Assembly (NCBI GenBank): GCA_024760905.1
Contig: CM045733.1
Span: 33,441,001-33,505,000, forward strand
Reading direction: 5' to 3'
From: Plotosus lineatus
Taxonomy: Eukaryota; Chordata; Actinopteri; Siluriformes; Plotosidae
DNA length: 64,000 nt
The translations under genes were made by a program, and so were the position numbers. Numbering within the stretch: the first letter of the stretch is position 1; the number at the start of each line of letters is the position of its first letter. The notes below the pieces were generated by a model. It made no database searches. It saw nothing but the letters and a program-made list of their open reading frames with translations, and had not been told where the DNA came from. Below, piece by piece: positions 55,551 through 64,000 of the stretch.

Positions 55551-56302
55551 TATGACACAGACATTTTGAATTTAGATTTTTCTAACTAGATAACTTTTTA
55601 CCAAAACTTCCAGCGACTAATGTCTGTGTCATTTTGCCCATCTTAATCGATTCTTTGTACTGACCAGTCTCGTATGGCCTTTTCTTTGCAACACCAGGAG
55701 TTGCCACTTCACTGTCAAGGTTTAACTGGTGGTTCGCATGAACTATTTAATACAGCGGACAATTCAGGGCCTGTTTCTTAAATTGGAGACTGTGATACAC
55801 TTGCCACTTGCCCTCTTGCTCAGTTGTGCACCATCGCTTCAGACTTCATTTTCGTTCCCAGTTAGAACCTGTTTGTGTTTTTCTGTGAAGGGAGTAGCAC
55901 ACACCAGTCTATAAGATCTTTAGTTGTTGTTTTTTTCCCCCTCATGGACTAATCTTAATTTCTCAGAAGAAAAATAGACTGATGAATTTCAGAAAGCTGT
56001 TTTTTTTTTTCTGGCTATTTTGAGTCTATCATCAAACCCACAAATGCTGATTCTCAAGATAATCAATGAACATAAACAAGAGAGATTTTGCTGCTTATTT
56101 GATCAGCACAACAGTTTTCAGCTGTCTGTCCTGACATAATTGTAAAGTAGTTTTTAAACAATTCATGAGGCTTCTGACATGACAAACACGTTTTAGCTTC
56201 GTATTCACTTATCCCTTAACTTCCGGGGATGTCGTTGGGGTGCCTTCATGGTGAGACTTGGGCTGATTTGGCCTGGCAGTGCCCATCCCTCTCCAGGTCG
56301 TA

Positions 56303-56515
56303 GAAACACGCTGACAGCTTTGCAGCCTACTCTTTACGAAAGTCAGCAATGGTTCTTTTACATGCCTCACACCATAGACACTGAGAAACATTTCCGGCCT
56401 TTAATAGCCCAGTTAGCTGCACTGGGGGGGACAGTGACAACCTTGTGGGGACTCAAACCCCCAACCTTAGAATCAGCGATTCTGCGCCCTAACCACTAGA
56501 CCACCACTGCCCTCA
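56303..56515 (-). mobile_element. SINE-A, tail-less fragment
   Basis: Head and body are present (minus strand). The copy ends at AAACACGCTGACAGC, before either tail type. Confidence 0.82.
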
Positions 56516-56623
56516 CGGATTAGCTATTGGATCACAATTATGAGAGATGCTGAAAATGGACCTTTGTACAGTTATGTAAATATTCCATTAAAAAGCCATC
56601 CATTTCCACCTATCATAGTTCAG

Positions 56624-57300
56624 TTCATTTTCTGTAACCACTTAATTCTAATTAGGGTCGTGGGGAGGCTGGCACCCATCCCAGCTGACTCCGGGCGAGG
56701 GCAGAGTACACCCTAGGCAGCTCCAGGCCATCGCAGGGCAGAAGCACGCCGATGGCTATGCAGCCTACTGTTTACGAAGGACAGCAATGGTTCGTTCACA
56801 CCTCTCACCATAGACAGTGAGAAGGGCAGTAGTGGCCTAGTGGTATAGGGCGCAGGATCGCTGATCCTAGGGTTGGGGTTTGAGTCCCACTCTCCACAAG
56901 GTGGGCACTGTCCCCCCCCAGAGTTGCTAACTGGGTTATCAAAGGCGGGCCATGTCTCTCACTGTCTGTGGTGAGAGGCATGTAAAAGAACCATTGCTGA
57001 CTTTCGTAAAGAGTAGGCTGCAAATCCGTCAGTGTGTTTCTGTCCCTTGCTAAAGGGTTGTGTCAGGAAGGGCATCCGACGTAAAAATCTATGCCAAATC
57101 AAATGTGCGAATCATTCGCTGTGGCGACCCCGAAAAGCCGAAAGAAGAAGACCATAGACAGCGAGAGACATGGCCGGCCTTTGATAACCCAGTTAGCTGC
57201 ACTTGGGTGGATGGTGACAACCTTATGGAGAGTGGGACTCAAACTCCCAACCTTGGGATCAGCAATCCAGTGCCCTATACCACTAGGCCACCACTGCCCA
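56624..57300 (-). mobile_element. SINE-A head with SINE-B-type tail, interrupted by a second SINE-A
   Basis: The tail and part of the body lie at 56624-56821; the rest of the body and the head lie at 57151-57300. The split point is inside the body at ACCATAGACAGTGAG. Confidence 0.85.
56822..57150 (+). mobile_element. SINE-A copy with RTE-type tail, nested in another SINE-A
   Basis: A plus-strand copy flanked by ACCATAGACAGTGAG (56807-56821) and ACCATAGACAGCGAG (57151-57165). It ends TGTGGCGACCCCGAAAAGCC and GAAGAAG. Confidence 0.92.
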
Positions 57301-57361
57301 CCTATAATAATCATTTACAAAATTAACAATGTCTAGACTCTAGACTGTCTTTCTGATCAAT

Positions 57362-57676
57362 TTTATAAGTTCATTTTCTGTAACCACTTAATCCTAATTA
57401 GGGTCACGGAGAGGCTGGCGCCCATCCCAGCCGACTCCGGGCGAGGACAGAATACACCCTGGACAGCTCACCAGGCCATTGCAGGGCGGTTCTTCTACAC
57501 CTCTCACCATAGACAGTGAGAGACATGGCTGGCCTTTGATAACCCAGTTAGCTGCACCTTGTGGAGAGTGGGACTCAAACCCCCAACCTTAAGATCAGCA
57601 ATCTTTCACCACCAGGCCACCTATAATAGTCATTTACAAAATTAACAAGGTCTAGACTGTCTTTCTGATCAATTTT
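57362..57676 (-). mobile_element. Second SINE-A/B-tail unit with duplicated flank
   Basis: It matches the unit at 56624-57360 (without its nested SINE), including the 3' flank from CACCTATAATA to GATCAATTTTAT, so it is a tandem duplicate. Internal deletions shorten the SINE body. Confidence 0.75.
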
Positions 57677-57889
57677 ATGTTTTTCAATTAAATCAAAACA
57701 AATAATTAAAAAACAAAGATGCTCCTATGTGAGCCCAAAGTTTTGAATGGCAGTGTATGTGAGTGGCATTAATAAATGAAATTGATTATATTAATAAGTG
57801 GTCTCAGTGAGTGAGATTATTGTGTGTTTTATGGTGATTAATGAGTGTTTTACTGAATGGTAGTAATGAGATCCTCAGCTTTCTGCCTT

Positions 57890-58334
57890 TTGTCCGTCAC
57901 TGTCCTAGTCGAGTAGGCGGGGCTTCTGGGGAGACAGTTATGGGCGGTGCTTCGCACGAGTGAGGGACGGATAAAGGCTTCAGTCATTCAGTTTGTGTGT
58001 GCCTGGGTTACTCTGTTCTTCGGAGCACAATGCTCATTCACTGCGTCTTACCCGTGTAGCACTATCAATAATCTAAAAAAAAAAAAACAACAAAAAACCC
58101 TGGTCCGACTGTTACACTGACACATGGCTGTAACGGGAGGTTTGTGACGAGAACAGTGCTCTCTCTCTCTCTCTCTCTCTCTGTGTGCTCGCGCGCGCGC
58201 ACTCTCGCTGTGGTGTAGGGTCGCGGCGCGCGCCTGGCGCCCTGATACTGCTGTGAGGGGGGAAAGAAAAATCGCCATTGTCCAAGAAATAAAGCTTTCG
58301 CTCGGCACTAAATCACTGCTTTCAGGCGACAACC
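57890..58334 (+). promoter_or_regulatory. GC-rich promoter and 5' UTR of the signal-peptide gene
   Basis: CpG content rises sharply here. A GC box (AGGCGGGGC) lies near 57916, followed by (CT)n at about 58157-58182, CG-rich runs at 58190-58240 and the first exon. No TATA box is obvious. This is a typical CpG-island promoter reading to the right. Confidence 0.55.
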
Positions 58335-58397
58335 ATGACTTCGACGCTGTCTCACGTCCTTTACCTCTTCATCTCTCTCCTCATCTTCAGCATCCAG
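58335..58397 (+). CDS. First coding exon with signal peptide; possibly ptpro
   Basis: An ATG in good context (GCGACAACCATGA) opens 21 codons: a short polar start and then a leucine/isoleucine/phenylalanine-rich core (YLFISLLIFS). The splice donor CAG|GTAGGT follows at 58398. The sequence is a standard signal peptide, so the product should be secreted or a type I membrane protein. The family cannot be read from 21 residues. The position, divergent from RERG, suggests PTPRO (receptor-type tyrosine phosphatase), as in tetrapod synteny. Confidence 0.6.
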
Positions 58398-60822
58398 GTA
58401 GGTGACCATCTTTATTTTGTTCTCGCAGTTCCTGTCTTGCTCCTCACACCACAAGGAAAGGGGGAGACATAGACCCCTGTCTGTCTGTCTTCTCTTTAAG
58501 AAACCCTCTCTTTTCCCCTCAGATGTCTGGCTTTTGTTTGTTTAGACACTTCCCTGAAGTCGAAATGTGTTCGAAAGGATTGTTTCTGGCTTCTCACACC
58601 ACATTTGGTTGGTATTTCTCCAGGCGAAATTGGGTCATGGGGTAGATGAAGCCTATGTGTCGTGATGACTGTGTCTGTTTCTGCCTCTGCAACATACAGC
58701 ACAGGGCAGAAGTGTGTCGAACACAATCTCACAAGTCTCTCAGAAACACTACAGGGCTGCCTGGCTGGACTGCTTCAATGTATTTATGTTTTCTCTCAAT
58801 TTTTTTCTCTCTCCAAGCATCACCATCATCATCACCATCATCATCATCATCATCATCATCACATCTACTTGTACACACAAACAAAAAATGGCCCTGAGCC
58901 TATCTCACAGCACACAAAAGCATCATTAAAGCTGAAAGAGCTCAATAAGAACAATGAATTATTCATACATACATACATGTATTTAGTAATTTGAAAATCT
59001 AACACCAAGCTTGCTGTATTGTGGGGCAGTGGGGGCTCATTGGTTAAGGCCATGGGCTGAGGGGAGGGGGAGGGGAGGGGAGGGGGGTGTTCAATCCCCA
59101 GTACTGCCAGTGTCAGGCCATTAAGCAAGCCCTTAACCCCTAGATGTACATTTGTAAGTCGCTCTGGATAAGAGTGTCTACAGAATGTTGTAAATGTAAA
59201 TGTATGGCTCACATTTTAACCTTGAGCTCTTTTAATTTCACCCGAGAAAATGATGCACTTTTGGTAATCACGTCACACCTTCACATCCCAACTGTCAGAA
59301 AGCGTTAACGCTTCCAGGTCACTTTCAGTTGGGCTCATGTACATAGCACATCCTAAGCGGCTTTATGGAAAGTTAAATCAATGCAAATTTACAGCCGTGA
59401 TAAATGAATGACAGCAGAAAGGGGAAAAGACTATCTGAGAGTAGAGCGAGACTCCACACTCTCAAAACCTGAAATACTGGTGTGTACCCAAAAGGGTGCA
59501 AATGCTTACTGCTGTGTCACCCTTAAATCAGAGACGATAGCGTACCCTTCAGTACTGTACCAGGTCATTTTTGGTCTCATTGAATTGACTACTAACTGAT
59601 AATTTCGTAACTAGTAGGCTGTACATTTTTGGCCAATTTCTCCCCTGCAGCTCTTCAGATAGATCCAGGGACCTTCACAGATCAAACTGTTAAAATTTGT
59701 GACTTGTTCTTTTGTTTTACACACTTTGTGCCATTTCAGTTTCTTACTTAAAAGGTGCACTTCTGCTCTCTGAGAAAAACATGTATATTTCCGAGGGAAC
59801 ATTTTTAGAAGTGTACCAGTAAGTAAAGATATGTTCTTCTGTTGTACCTTGAACGAATCCAAGGCAAGACTCAAAAATTTTCACACACGATCACTAACAT
59901 GACCCGAAGTTCTTTAAATATCACATTTGTCTGGGTAAAGGCTGGGATTTGGGATGCTACACTGGAATCGGATTAAGTGTGGAGATTGAGTATTTGTCGA
60001 TTCTTGGTTTGTTTTGAGGATTACACACTTAGTGCAGTATTCTTCCTTTAAAGCCCTTCACACTCAGACATGTTTCCTCTCCGTCCTCAAAAAACTTGTA
60101 CAATTTGATAGGAATACAGTCAAAAACGAAAAGGTGGTATGGTAACGTGGTATGGTCTCCATGGATGTGGAGGACCTGGTCGAGCTTTAGACATGTTAAA
60201 AAACTTGCAATGCAGATGTGGTGGAATCAGAACACAGTAAGAACTTAATAAGCACGTTACTTGGTAATGACAGGTAGAAAACAGTGCGGCCTTCAGGATC
60301 TCTATCTGAGCAAGGTGGTACACTTACTTAAGATAGAGTACAGTGGCTATAAAATGATTGACAGAAGACACATCCAAACACAAACAAGCATTTCCTTGAA
60401 ATCTTTACAGGTTAATCAGTTCATATTGCACTAATTATCTGTAAAATAAGCAATTAAAAAGTAGTCTGTCACATCTTTAATAACCTCTGTAAGAAATATC
60501 ACAATATTTTTCATCTTAACCTTTGGTTACTATTCTGTGCCGTTTCAGAGATTTCATCTGGGATCTCTGGTTTCCTTCCACCTAAAAAAACAAATTGACA
60601 CTAGATGAAGTGAAAACTTTTAATCGCTTCTGTAGGTGTCTGTATTGTACATGCCCATGATGCTTTTCAATGGATTTAAATCAATACTTTTACAACTTGA
60701 GAGTTGCAGTATTATAGGAATTTTCAAAGACGGAAACTTTCTGTGGGAATAAACGTGAATATATGGCAATTCATGGGATTAAAGTGGAAATTTAAAAAAA
60801 CCTATGATAATGTAAGTACAGT
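58398..60822 (+). other. Probable first intron of the signal-peptide gene
   Basis: It begins with the GTAGGT donor. It holds a (CAT)n array at about 58817-58862, a G/A-rich stretch near 59060-59090 and otherwise unique AT-rich sequence. No second exon was recognised. Confidence 0.45.
59030..59215 (+). mobile_element. Possible tRNA-derived SINE of a further type
   Basis: GGGGCAGTGGGGGCTCATTGG, a worn B-box-like GTTCAATCCCC, then TTAAGCAAGCCCTTAACCCC and GTCGCTCTGGATAAGAGTGT. The last motif is common at the end of V-type SINEs in fish. Only one copy was seen in the window. Confidence 0.5.
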
Positions 60823-61170
60823 GAGTGAGTTCCTTTTGGCTTTTTCCCTTTTTGAGGGGTCGCCACAGCAAATAATTCGCACGTTTGATTTGGCATAGGT
60901 TTTTTTTTAAGTCAGCTGCCCTTCCTGACGCAACCCTTTAGCAAGGCACAGAAACACGCCGACGGCTTTGCAGCTACTCTTTCCGAAAGTCAGCAATGGT
61001 TCCTTTACATGCCTCTCACCATAGACAGTGAGAGACATGGCCCGCCTTTGATAACCCAGTTAGCTGTACTGGAGGGGGGGCAGTGACAACCTTGTGGAGA
61101 GTGGGACTCGAACCCCCAACCTTTGGATCAGCAATCCAGCGCCCTATACCACTAGACCACCACTGCCCCA
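60823..61170 (-). mobile_element. SINE-A copy with RTE-type tail
   Basis: Flanked by 16-bp duplications ATAATGTAAGTACAGT (60807-60822 and 61171-61186). The right duplication overlaps the first bases of MITE M2, so the SINE inserted at the MITE edge. Confidence 0.92.
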
Positions 61171-61182
61171 ATAATGTAAGTA

Positions 61183-61726
61183 CAGTAACCCCCTGTTATT
61201 TATGGGGATTGCGTTCTGCCCCTTCCTGTGGATCCTGAAAATACGCGAATTATTGATGCAGTTTTAAAACCCTATGTATGATATTACATGCGCTAAAATA
61301 TGCTTTCTAAACACATTCTACAGACAGTCTTACTCATTAATATAGTAATAATGCAGTAAAACGTAGTAATGATTAAGTAAAAACTTTTTAATTTTGCACT
61401 GTGATAATATTTAAGAATAAAGTGCTTAGGCTCCTTACCAGAAGCTAGAGAAGATGCAGGGCATTTGAGTGGCATCATAGGGTTTAATTAAAAACACACT
61501 AAAAATGTGAATTCACAATTCAAGCAATCACATTGATGACATGTACCGAAGGAGAAAAAAAAAAATAGGTGTACATGTCATCTGCAACCAATCAGCAGGA
61601 GGGAAAAACAAAAGCTCTCAGGCATTGGCTGAATTTGAATATCACGTGCCAGTAACTTCCATGGCTGCCACTAATCCGCGACTATCCGGGGCCGACCACG
61701 AATGGGCAAGAGGCTAATGTATACTG
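61183..61726. mobile_element. Tigger-like MITE M2
   Basis: TA-CAGTAACCCCCTGTTATT on the left and AATGTATACTG-TA on the right. The left-end interior matches 1369-1830. About 544 bp, without coding capacity. Confidence 0.7.
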
Positions 61727-61812
61727 TAGTTAAAAAAAGTATTGTACACGTGGAGTCAATTTTGCATAAAGAATCAGAATTAATCCAAATTCAGCATTGA
61801 ATTACTTCACTG

Positions 61813-62135
61813 GGCAGTGGTGGCCTGGTGGTAAAGGTGCTGGATCACTGATCCGAAGGTTGGGGGTTCAAACCTCACTATCAACAGGTCGTCACTGCCC
61901 CCCCCAGTGCAATTAACGGGCTATCAAAGGTCGGCCATGTCTCTCACTGTCTGTGGTGTGAGGCTGTAAAAGAACCATTGCTGACTTTTGACCAGAGTAG
62001 CTACATAGCTGTCAGCGTGTTCCTGCCCTGCGATGGCCTGGCGAGGTGTCCAGGGTGTACTCTGCCCTCACCCGGAGTCGGCTGGGATGGGTGCTAGCCT
62101 CCCCACGACCCTTATTAGGATTAAGTGGGTACAGA
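61813..62135 (+). mobile_element. SINE-A head with SINE-B-type tail
   Basis: Flanked by perfect 13-bp duplications AATTACTTCACTG (61800-61812 and 62136-62148). The tail starts at CCTGCGATGGCCTGGCGAGG and ends GGATTAAGTGGGTACAG. Confidence 0.9.
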
Positions 62136-62199
62136 AATTACTTCACTGAACTCTGCATTAATAAAAAATAAATCAAACACACAAACTTTTATTTAAATA

Positions 62200-62204
<5 letters not shown>

Positions 62205-62271
<67 letters not shown>
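62205..62271. repeat. (CT)n(TA)n microsatellite
   Basis: About 14 CT units, then about 20 TA units. The Tc1-like element begins directly after the TA tract. Confidence 0.95.
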
Positions 62272-62272
<1 letters not shown>

Positions 62273-63793
62273 TAGTCCTTCTCAAAAAATTAGTGTATTG
62301 TGATAAAGTTCATTATTTTCTGTAATGTACTGATAAAAATTAAACTTTCATATATTTTAGATTCATTGCACACCAACTGAAATATTTCAGGTTTTTTATT
62401 GTTTTAATACATGAGCATACAGCTCATGAAAACCCAAAATTCCCATCTCAAAACATTAGCATATCATGAAAAGGTAATCTAAACGAGTTATTAACCTAAT
62501 CATCTGAATCAACCAATTAACTCTAAACACCTGCAAAAGATTCCTGAGGTTTTTAAAAACTCCCAGCCTGGTTCATTACTCAAAACCGCAATCATGGGTA
62601 AGACTGCCGACCTGACTGCTGTCCAGAAGGCCATCATTGACACCCTCAAGCAAGAGGGTAAGACACAGAAAGAAATCTCTGAGCGAATAGGCTGTTCCCA
62701 GAGTGCTGTATCAAGGCACCTCAGTGGGACGTCTGTGAGAAGGAAAAAGTGTGGCAGAAAACGCTGCACAACCAGAAGAGGTGACTGGACCCTGAGGAAG
62801 ATTGTGGAGAAGGGCTGATTCCAGACCTTGGGGGACCTGTGGAAGCAGTGCACTGGGCTACAGGTGCCACATTCCCCAGGTCAAGTCACTTTTGAGCCAG
62901 AAACAACAGCAGAAGCGCCTGACCTGGGCTACAGAGAAGCAGCACTGGACTGTTGCTCAGTGGTCCAAAGTACTTTTTTTTGGATGAAAGCAAATTTTGC
63001 ATGTCATTCGGAAATCAAGGTGCCAGAGTCTGGAGGAAGACTGGGGAGAAGGAAATGCCAAAATGCCTGGAGTCCAGTGTCAAGTACCCACAGTCAGTGA
63101 TGGTCTGGGGTGCCATGTCAGCTGCTGGTGTTGGTCCACTGTGTTTTATCAAGGGCAGGGTCAATGCAGCTAGCTATCAGGAGATTTTGGAGCATTTCAT
63201 GCTTCCATCTGCTGAAAAGCTTTATGGAGCTGAAGATTTTCATTGTTCAGCACAACCTGGCACCTGCTCACAGTGCCAAAACCACTGCTAAATGGTTTAC
63301 TGACCATGGTATGACTGTGCTCAATTGGCCTGCCAACTCTCCTGACCTGAACCCCATAGAGAATGTGTGGGATATTGTGAAGAGAAAGTTGAAAGACACC
63401 AGACCCAACACTGTGGATGAGCTTAAGGCCGCTATCGAAGCATCCTGGGCCTCCATAACACCTCAGCAGTGCCACAGGCTGATTGCCTCCATGCCACGCC
63501 GCATTGAAGCAGTCATTTCTGCAAAAGAATTCCCGACCAAGTATTGAGTGCATAACTGAACATAATTATTTGAAGGTTGACTTTTTTTTTTTAATTGGTC
63601 GGATGAAATATGCTCATTTTTGGGGTTTTCATGAGCTGTATGCCAAAATCATCAGTATTAAAACAATGAAAGACCTGAAATATTTCACTTGGTGTGCAAT
63701 GAATCTAAAATATATGAAAGTTAAATTTTTATCAGTACATTACAGATAATAATGAACTTTACCACAATATGCTAATTTTTTGAGAAGGACTAG
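62272..63793 (+). mobile_element. Tc1-like DNA transposon, near complete (1522 bp)
   Basis: Terminal inverted repeats of about 120 bp (CTAGTCCTTCTCAAAAAATT...) are nearly identical and TA-flanked. A single-gene transposase lies between them. Length and layout are those of an intact Tc1 element, and the well-matched inverted repeats suggest a comparatively recent copy. The gene is nevertheless broken (next entry). Confidence 0.93.
62594..63547 (+). pseudogene. Tc1-like transposase, frameshifted
   Basis: The ATG at 62594 opens the paired-like DNA-binding domain with a helix-turn-helix (KEISERIGCSQSAVSRHL) and a basic GRKR hook, but a stop follows at 62816. Later frames hold LDESKFCMSFGNQGARVW (first catalytic D), MVWGAMSAAGVGPLCF, IVQHNLAPAHSAK and NSPDLNPIENVWD (catalytic E, DD34E spacing). 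The C-terminus is HRLIASMPRRIEAV. Frameshifts lie near 62880, 62960 and 63240. The second catalytic aspartate is N in QHNLAPAH. The protein would be inactive even with the frame intact. Confidence 0.9.
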
Positions 63794-63839
63794 TATGTAT
63801 GTATATGTATATGTATATGTATGTATATATTTATATATT

Positions 63840-63845
63840 TATATA

Positions 63846-63919
<74 letters not shown>

Positions 63920-63924
63920 GTATG

Positions 63925-63984
<60 letters not shown>
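63840..63984. repeat. (TA)n microsatellites
   Basis: Two TA arrays (63856-63916 and 63930-63982) after a TATG-rich transition from the end of the Tc1-like element. Confidence 0.95.
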
Positions 63985-64000
63985 GTGTATGTGTGTGTGT

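Larger units (their letters stand above)
53980..57757 (-). mobile_element. Tc1-like element expanded by nested SINEs
   Basis: The left part (about 53985 onward) is antisense to a Tc1-type transposase gene, with a CTTTGGGGTCACCCAG terminal region. The right end reads GCCCAAAGTTTTGAATGGC and finishes AGTGTA at 57757. Middle segments at 55560-56290, 56520-56620 and 57300-57360 continue the same gene and the opposite arm. Removing SINE-C/SINE-A (54572-55226), SINE-B (55352-55550), SINE-A (56303-56515) and the SINE cluster at 56624-57622 leaves about 1.7 kb, a normal Tc1 size. Confidence 0.65.

Noticed and set aside
58048..58332. Minus-strand frame with an Arg/Glu-rich stretch over the promoter
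   Set aside because: It arises from the (CT)n and CG-rich promoter sequence on the opposite strand of the predicted first exon.

Overview
This window looks like teleost fish nuclear DNA. It is AT-rich and full of (CA)n and (TA)n microsatellites. It carries RTE-clade LINEs, Tc1-like, piggyBac and Tigger-like DNA transposons, Tf1/sushi-type Gypsy elements and several tRNA-derived SINE families. Only a small part appears to be host coding sequence. The species cannot be fixed from the sequence. SINE-A, SINE-B and SINE-C below are working labels used only here.

Host genes. A short minus-strand exon at 31480-31633 encodes a start codon, a Ras-type P-loop (GRAGVGKS) and a splice donor, and it matches the N-terminus of RERG. 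A candidate RERG 5' non-coding exon with a CCAAT/GC-box promoter lies at about 47915-48180 on the same strand. At 58335-58397 on the plus strand a first coding exon encodes a signal peptide and ends in a splice donor, behind a GC-rich promoter. RERG and PTPRO are divergent neighbours in tetrapods, so this second exon is plausibly ptpro exon 1; that is inference. Most of the window would then be RERG introns plus the RERG-PTPRO intergenic space.

Layout. 1-7.1 kb: an RTE fragment, then a Tigger-like MITE that appears split by later insertions (two SINE-A copies, a second MITE fragment, LINE pieces, a degenerate Gypsy element). 7.1-10.3 kb: mostly unique with one SINE-A. 10.9-12.2 kb: a 1.24-kb TIR element. 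12.2-15.3 kb: an RTE fragment and a piggyBac remnant carrying a SINE. 15.7-19.7 kb: SINEs and a Tc1-like element nested in SINE-B. 20.1-21.6 kb: a MITE interrupted by a THAP-encoding transposon. 24.0-27.1 kb: two RTE copies in inverted orientation. 27.8-28.6 kb: another MITE with a nested SINE. 28.6-32.8 kb: mostly unique, with the RERG exon. 33.6-39.4 kb: a second Gypsy element. 39.8-40.6 kb: the 3' part of another LINE. 41.3-47.5 kb: scattered MITEs, SINEs and microsatellites. 48.3-49.1 kb: a palindromic Penelope-like terminal-repeat cluster with two hammerhead-ribozyme-like motifs. 49-53.9 kb: SINEs, Tc1 fragments and an RTE 3' end. 54.0-57.8 kb: one Tc1-like element expanded by at least five SINEs. 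58.0-60.8 kb: host promoter, first exon and intron. 60.8-64.0 kb: SINEs, a MITE and a near-complete Tc1-like element in a (TA)n tract.

Relationships. The SINE-A 3' half resembles the RTE 5' UTR joined to the RTE 3' tail, so RTE is the likely mobilising LINE. Other SINE-A copies instead carry the SINE-B 3' tail, so the same head exists with two tails. Target-site duplications are visible for many insertions and allow relative dating by nesting. All autonomous elements seen carry stops, frameshifts or deletions.
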